A stretch of 5,907 nucleotides of DNA, from contig CAZTRE010000053.1 in the NCBI GenBank assembly GCA_964616405.1, forward strand, positions 1-5,907. The letters are read 5' to 3'. Below, one piece after another: positions 3,412 through 5,907 of this stretch. A model generated the notes under the pieces. It was not told the origin of the DNA, did no database searches, and saw only the letters and a program-made list of their open reading frames with translations. A program made the position numbers and the translations under genes. The stretch is from JAEDES01 sp964616405 (GTDB taxonomy: Bacteria > Bacillota_I > Bacilli_A > RF39 > UBA660). The first letter of the stretch is position 1, and each line of letters starts with the position of its first letter.

Positions 3412-5907
3412 CATAAATTGATCTTCTAATTTTTCTAAAGGTTCTTCATCCATAAATTCAGTTTGTAATTCATAATCAACATCGCGATATGCCTTACTAC
3501 CTGTACCAGCAGGAATAAGTTTACCAATTAAAACATTTTCTTTCAATCCAAATAATGGATCAACTTTACCTTTAATAGCGGCATCAGTTAAGATACGAGT
3601 TGTTTCTTGGAATGATGCAGCTGATAAGAATGAGTCGGTTTCAAGTGCAGCCTTAGTAATACCAAGTAAAATTGGTTTTCCAAGAGCCGGTTTTTTACCC
3701 ATAATAACAGCTTCTTTATTACCCTCAGTAAATTCATGGAAGTTAACAAGTGCCCCAGGTATAAAGCGAGTATCTCCACCATCAACAATTCTAATTTTAC
3801 TAATCATTCGACGAGCAATAATTTCTACATGTTTATCTGAAATATCAACACCTTGAGAACGATATGTATGTTGAACTTCTTTTAAGATATATTCTTGAGT
3901 TGTAATTGGATCGGTAACAGCTAATAACTCTTTAGGACTAATAGCACCTTCAGTAAGTCTATCACCACAATGAACTTCCGTTCCCTTCTCAACACAAAGT
4001 TTTGAACCATAGTTAGTAACATGTTCTTTTGTTTCTAACTTATTTGTAATGCTAATCTTATATTTACCATGATCTTCTTTAATCTTAGTAACTTTACCAT
4101 CAATTTCAGCAATTGTAGCCTTACCTTTTGGATTACGTGCTTCAAATAATTCTTGAACACGAGGAAGACCTTGAGTAATATCTTCAACACCGGCAACTCC
4201 ACCAGTATGGAATGTACGCATTGTAAGCTGAGTACCAGGTTCACCAATAGATTGAGCAGCCATAACACCAACAGCTTCACCTATTTCAACTAAGTTACCA
4301 GTAGCCAAGTTACGTCCATAACATTTTTGACATACTCCACCAGAAGTGTTACATGTTAAAATTGTACGAATTTCAACTTCTTCGATTCCTGCAGCAATAA
4401 CTTTATCAGCTAATGATTCAGTAATCATTTGTAGTTTATCAACAATAACTTCTTTAGTCTCAGGATTTACAATCTTCTTATTAGCAAAACGTCCAACGAT
4501 ACGATCACGTAAACTTTCAATTGTTGCTCCTGTTTTTTCATTAATAAAGGCACGAACTACAACACCTTGATCTGTTCCACAGTCTTCTTCTCTAACTATC
4601 ATATCTTGAGATACATCAACTAAACGACGAGTTAAGTATCCAGAGTCTGCAGTCTTTAAAGCGGTATCAGCAGAACCCTTACGAGCACCATGTGTAGATA
4701 AGAAGAATTCAGCAACTGAAAGACCTTCAATAAAGTTTGAAAGTACTGGAATTTCAACAGACGAACCATCTGGTTTAGCCATGATACCACGCATACCTGC
4801 AACTTGAGTAAAGTTAGAGATATTACCACGAGCCTTAGAATGCATCATCATGAAGATTGGATTATCTACATCACTATTTGCAATTTCTTGTAATTCAGCT
4901 TGAACTTCATCTTTAGCGTTATTCCATGTTTCAATTACTTTAGTATAACGTTCTTCTTCAGTAATTAAACCACGTTTATATTGCTTATTAATCTTATCAA
5001 CCATCTTTTGTGCCTCAGCAACAATTTGAGGTTTATTTTGACTTAGTTTAACGTCTCCCATACTAACTGTAATACCAGCAATAGTTGAATAATAGAAACC
5101 TAAATCTTTCATCTTATCAAGCATTGTAGATGTTTCAGTAGTTTTATAACGTTTAAATACTTGAGCAATAACTTTTTCCAAAGTACCCTTAGCAAATGGT
5201 TTAACTAAAGGCATTGTAGCTATAGCTTCTGGTATATTAGTACCTTTTTCTAAGAAATACTTATTAGGGGTAATATTAGAAATATTATCATCAGTTGGTT
5301 CATTTATATAAGCAAATGAATCAGGTAAGATTTCATTAAATTTAATTTTACCAACTGTAGTAACTAAATATTTACCCTTTTGATTTTCTGTAAATAACTT
5401 ATATTTGAAAGAATCAACTGGAATTGCAATACGAGTATGTAGTGTAATTTCACGTCTTTCATAAGCCATTAATGCTTCATTTGAATTTTTAAATACACGA
5501 CCTTCTCCATCTTCTGAAGCCTTTTCCATAGTTATGTAATAATTACCTAAAACCATGTCTTGTGATGGAGTAACAATTGGATCTCCAGATTTTGGATGTA
5601 GAATGTTATTAGAACCTAACATTAACATTCTTGCTTCTGCTTGGGCTTCTTCAGATAATGGAACGTGTACAGCCATTTGGTCACCATCAAAGTCGGCATT
5701 GAATGCTGGACATACTAATGGATGAAGACGAATAGCTTTTCCTCCTACTAGAATTGGTTCAAATGCTTGAATACCAAGTCTATGTAAAGTTGGAGCACGG
5801 TTCAACATAACCGGATGTTCTTTAATAACCTCTTCAACAATATCCCAAACAACTGGATCTTGATTATCAATTAATCTCTTAGCAGCTTTAATATTATGAG
5901 CAATATC
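3406..5907 (-). CDS. rpoC: RNA polymerase subunit beta', C-terminal 833 residues (cut by window edge)
   Basis: This is the beta' subunit of DNA-directed RNA polymerase, which carries the catalytic magnesium, bridge helix and trigger loop. The frame is open to 5907, reading DIAHNIKAAKRLIDNQDPVV, so roughly 370 N-terminal residues (zinc ribbon, clamp) are outside the window. Residues here are counted from that edge. NADFDGDQ at 70-77, codons 5700-5677, holds the three metal-binding aspartates. The bridge-helix region follows HGARKGSADTALKTADSGYL at about 406-425. Four cysteines form the second zinc site at 443, 519, 526 and 529 (EEDC, then the cluster LTC, GVC, QKC). The trigger loop has AAQSIGEPGTQL at about 551-562. 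The tail ends in acidic DEEPLEKLEDQFME. No long lineage insertion is seen in the trigger-loop area. It is presumably preceded by rpoB. The gene ends in its own intrinsic terminator. All catalytic and zinc residues in the covered part are present. Confidence 0.98.
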   Translation of the reverse strand, partial: DIAHNIKAAKRLIDNQDPVVWDIVEEVIKEHPVMLNRAPTLHRLGIQAFEPILVGGKAIRLHPLVCPAFNADFDGDQMAVHVPLSEEAQAEARMLMLGSNNILHPKSGDPIVTPSQDMVLGNYYITMEKASEDGEGRVFKNSNEALMAYERREITLHTRIAIPVDSFKYKLFTENQKGKYLVTTVGKIKFNEILPDSFAYINEPTDDNISNITPNKYFLEKGTNIPEAIATMPLVKPFAKGTLEKVIAQVFKRYKTTETSTMLDKMKDLGFYYSTIAGITVSMGDVKLSQNKPQIVAEAQKMVDKINKQYKRGLITEEERYTKVIETWNNAKDEVQAELQEIANSDVDNPIFMMMHSKARGNISNFTQVAGMRGIMAKPDGSSVEIPVLSNFIEGLSVAEFFLSTHGARKGSADTALKTADSGYLTRRLVDVSQDMIVREEDCGTDQGVVVRAFINEKTGATIESLRDRIVGRFANKKIVNPETKEVIVDKLQMITESLADKVIAAGIEEVEIRTILTCNTSGGVCQKCYGRNLATGNLVEIGEAVGVMAAQSIGEPGTQLTMRTFHTGGVAGVEDITQGLPRVQELFEARNPKGKATIAEIDGKVTKIKEDHGKYKISITNKLETKEHVTNYGSKLCVEKGTEVHCGDRLTEGAISPKELLAVTDPITTQEYILKEVQHTYRSQGVDISDKHVEIIARRMISKIRIVDGGDTRFIPGALVNFHEFTEGNKEAVIMGKKPALGKPILLGITKAALETDSFLSAASFQETTRILTDAAIKGKVDPLFGLKENVLIGKLIPAGTGSKAYRDVDYELQTEFMDEEPLEKLEDQFME

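Noticed and set aside
4346..4570. Plus-strand open frame of 74 codons antisense to rpoC, and similar shadows at 1710-1907, 3588-3788 and 4035-4280
   Set aside because: They overlap strongly conserved rpoC or rpsG sequence and are explained by its codon pattern. None has a supporting start signal or spacing.
3406..5808. rpoC starting at the ATG at 5808
   Set aside because: The frame continues upstream to 5907 with conserved beta' sequence, so this Met is internal and the gene is cut by the window edge.
1..5907. Alternative genetic code with TGA read as tryptophan
   Set aside because: All tryptophans inspected, including those in S7, EF-G and the membrane protein, use TGG, and no conserved gene is broken by an in-frame TGA.

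Overview
The window is a stretch of bacterial chromosome from a low-G+C Bacillota-type organism, probably a Bacilli or Erysipelotrichia/Mollicutes-like gut or host-associated lineage. The evidence is AT-rich third positions, strong AAGGAGG-type ribosome binding sites, a 137-residue S12 of the Bacillota type, and the gene order rpoC - (one gene) - rpsL - rpsG - fusA. Tryptophan is read from TGG and no in-frame TGA is needed, so the standard bacterial code fits and this is not a Mycoplasma/Spiroplasma-type code. The genus cannot be fixed from the window alone.

Everything supported is on the minus strand, so transcription runs from high to low coordinates. The layout in that direction is: (1) 5907-3406, the C-terminal 833 codons of rpoC (RNA polymerase beta'), ending in an intrinsic terminator whose stem contains the rpoC stop codon. 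(2) 3387-3359, a near-consensus promoter that starts within the T-tract of that terminator. (3) 3332-2718, a 204-residue two-helix membrane protein that I do not recognise. (4) 2717-2446, a 272-base very AT-rich spacer with an AT-only terminator-like hairpin, a 12-bp palindrome, a second strong promoter and a structured 5' leader. (5) 2445-2032 rpsL (S12), 1997-1530 rpsG (S7) and 1514-1 fusA (EF-G, cut by the window edge in domain IV). The last three form the classical str operon, with gaps of 34 and 15 bases.

The housekeeping genes work together in gene expression: beta' is part of the transcribing polymerase, S12 and S7 are 30S subunit proteins (decoding centre and head), and EF-G drives translocation. 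The unusual element is the unknown membrane protein gene. It sits between rpoC and rpsL, where many Bacilli carry ybxF (an L7Ae-family protein), and it has its own promoter. Together with the terminator it splits the usual rpoBC-str run into three transcription units. A second point of note is the S12 residue 104, isoleucine in place of the highly conserved proline of the KDLPGVRYH loop. I do not see an obviously new multi-gene system, CRISPR array, mobile element or RNA gene.
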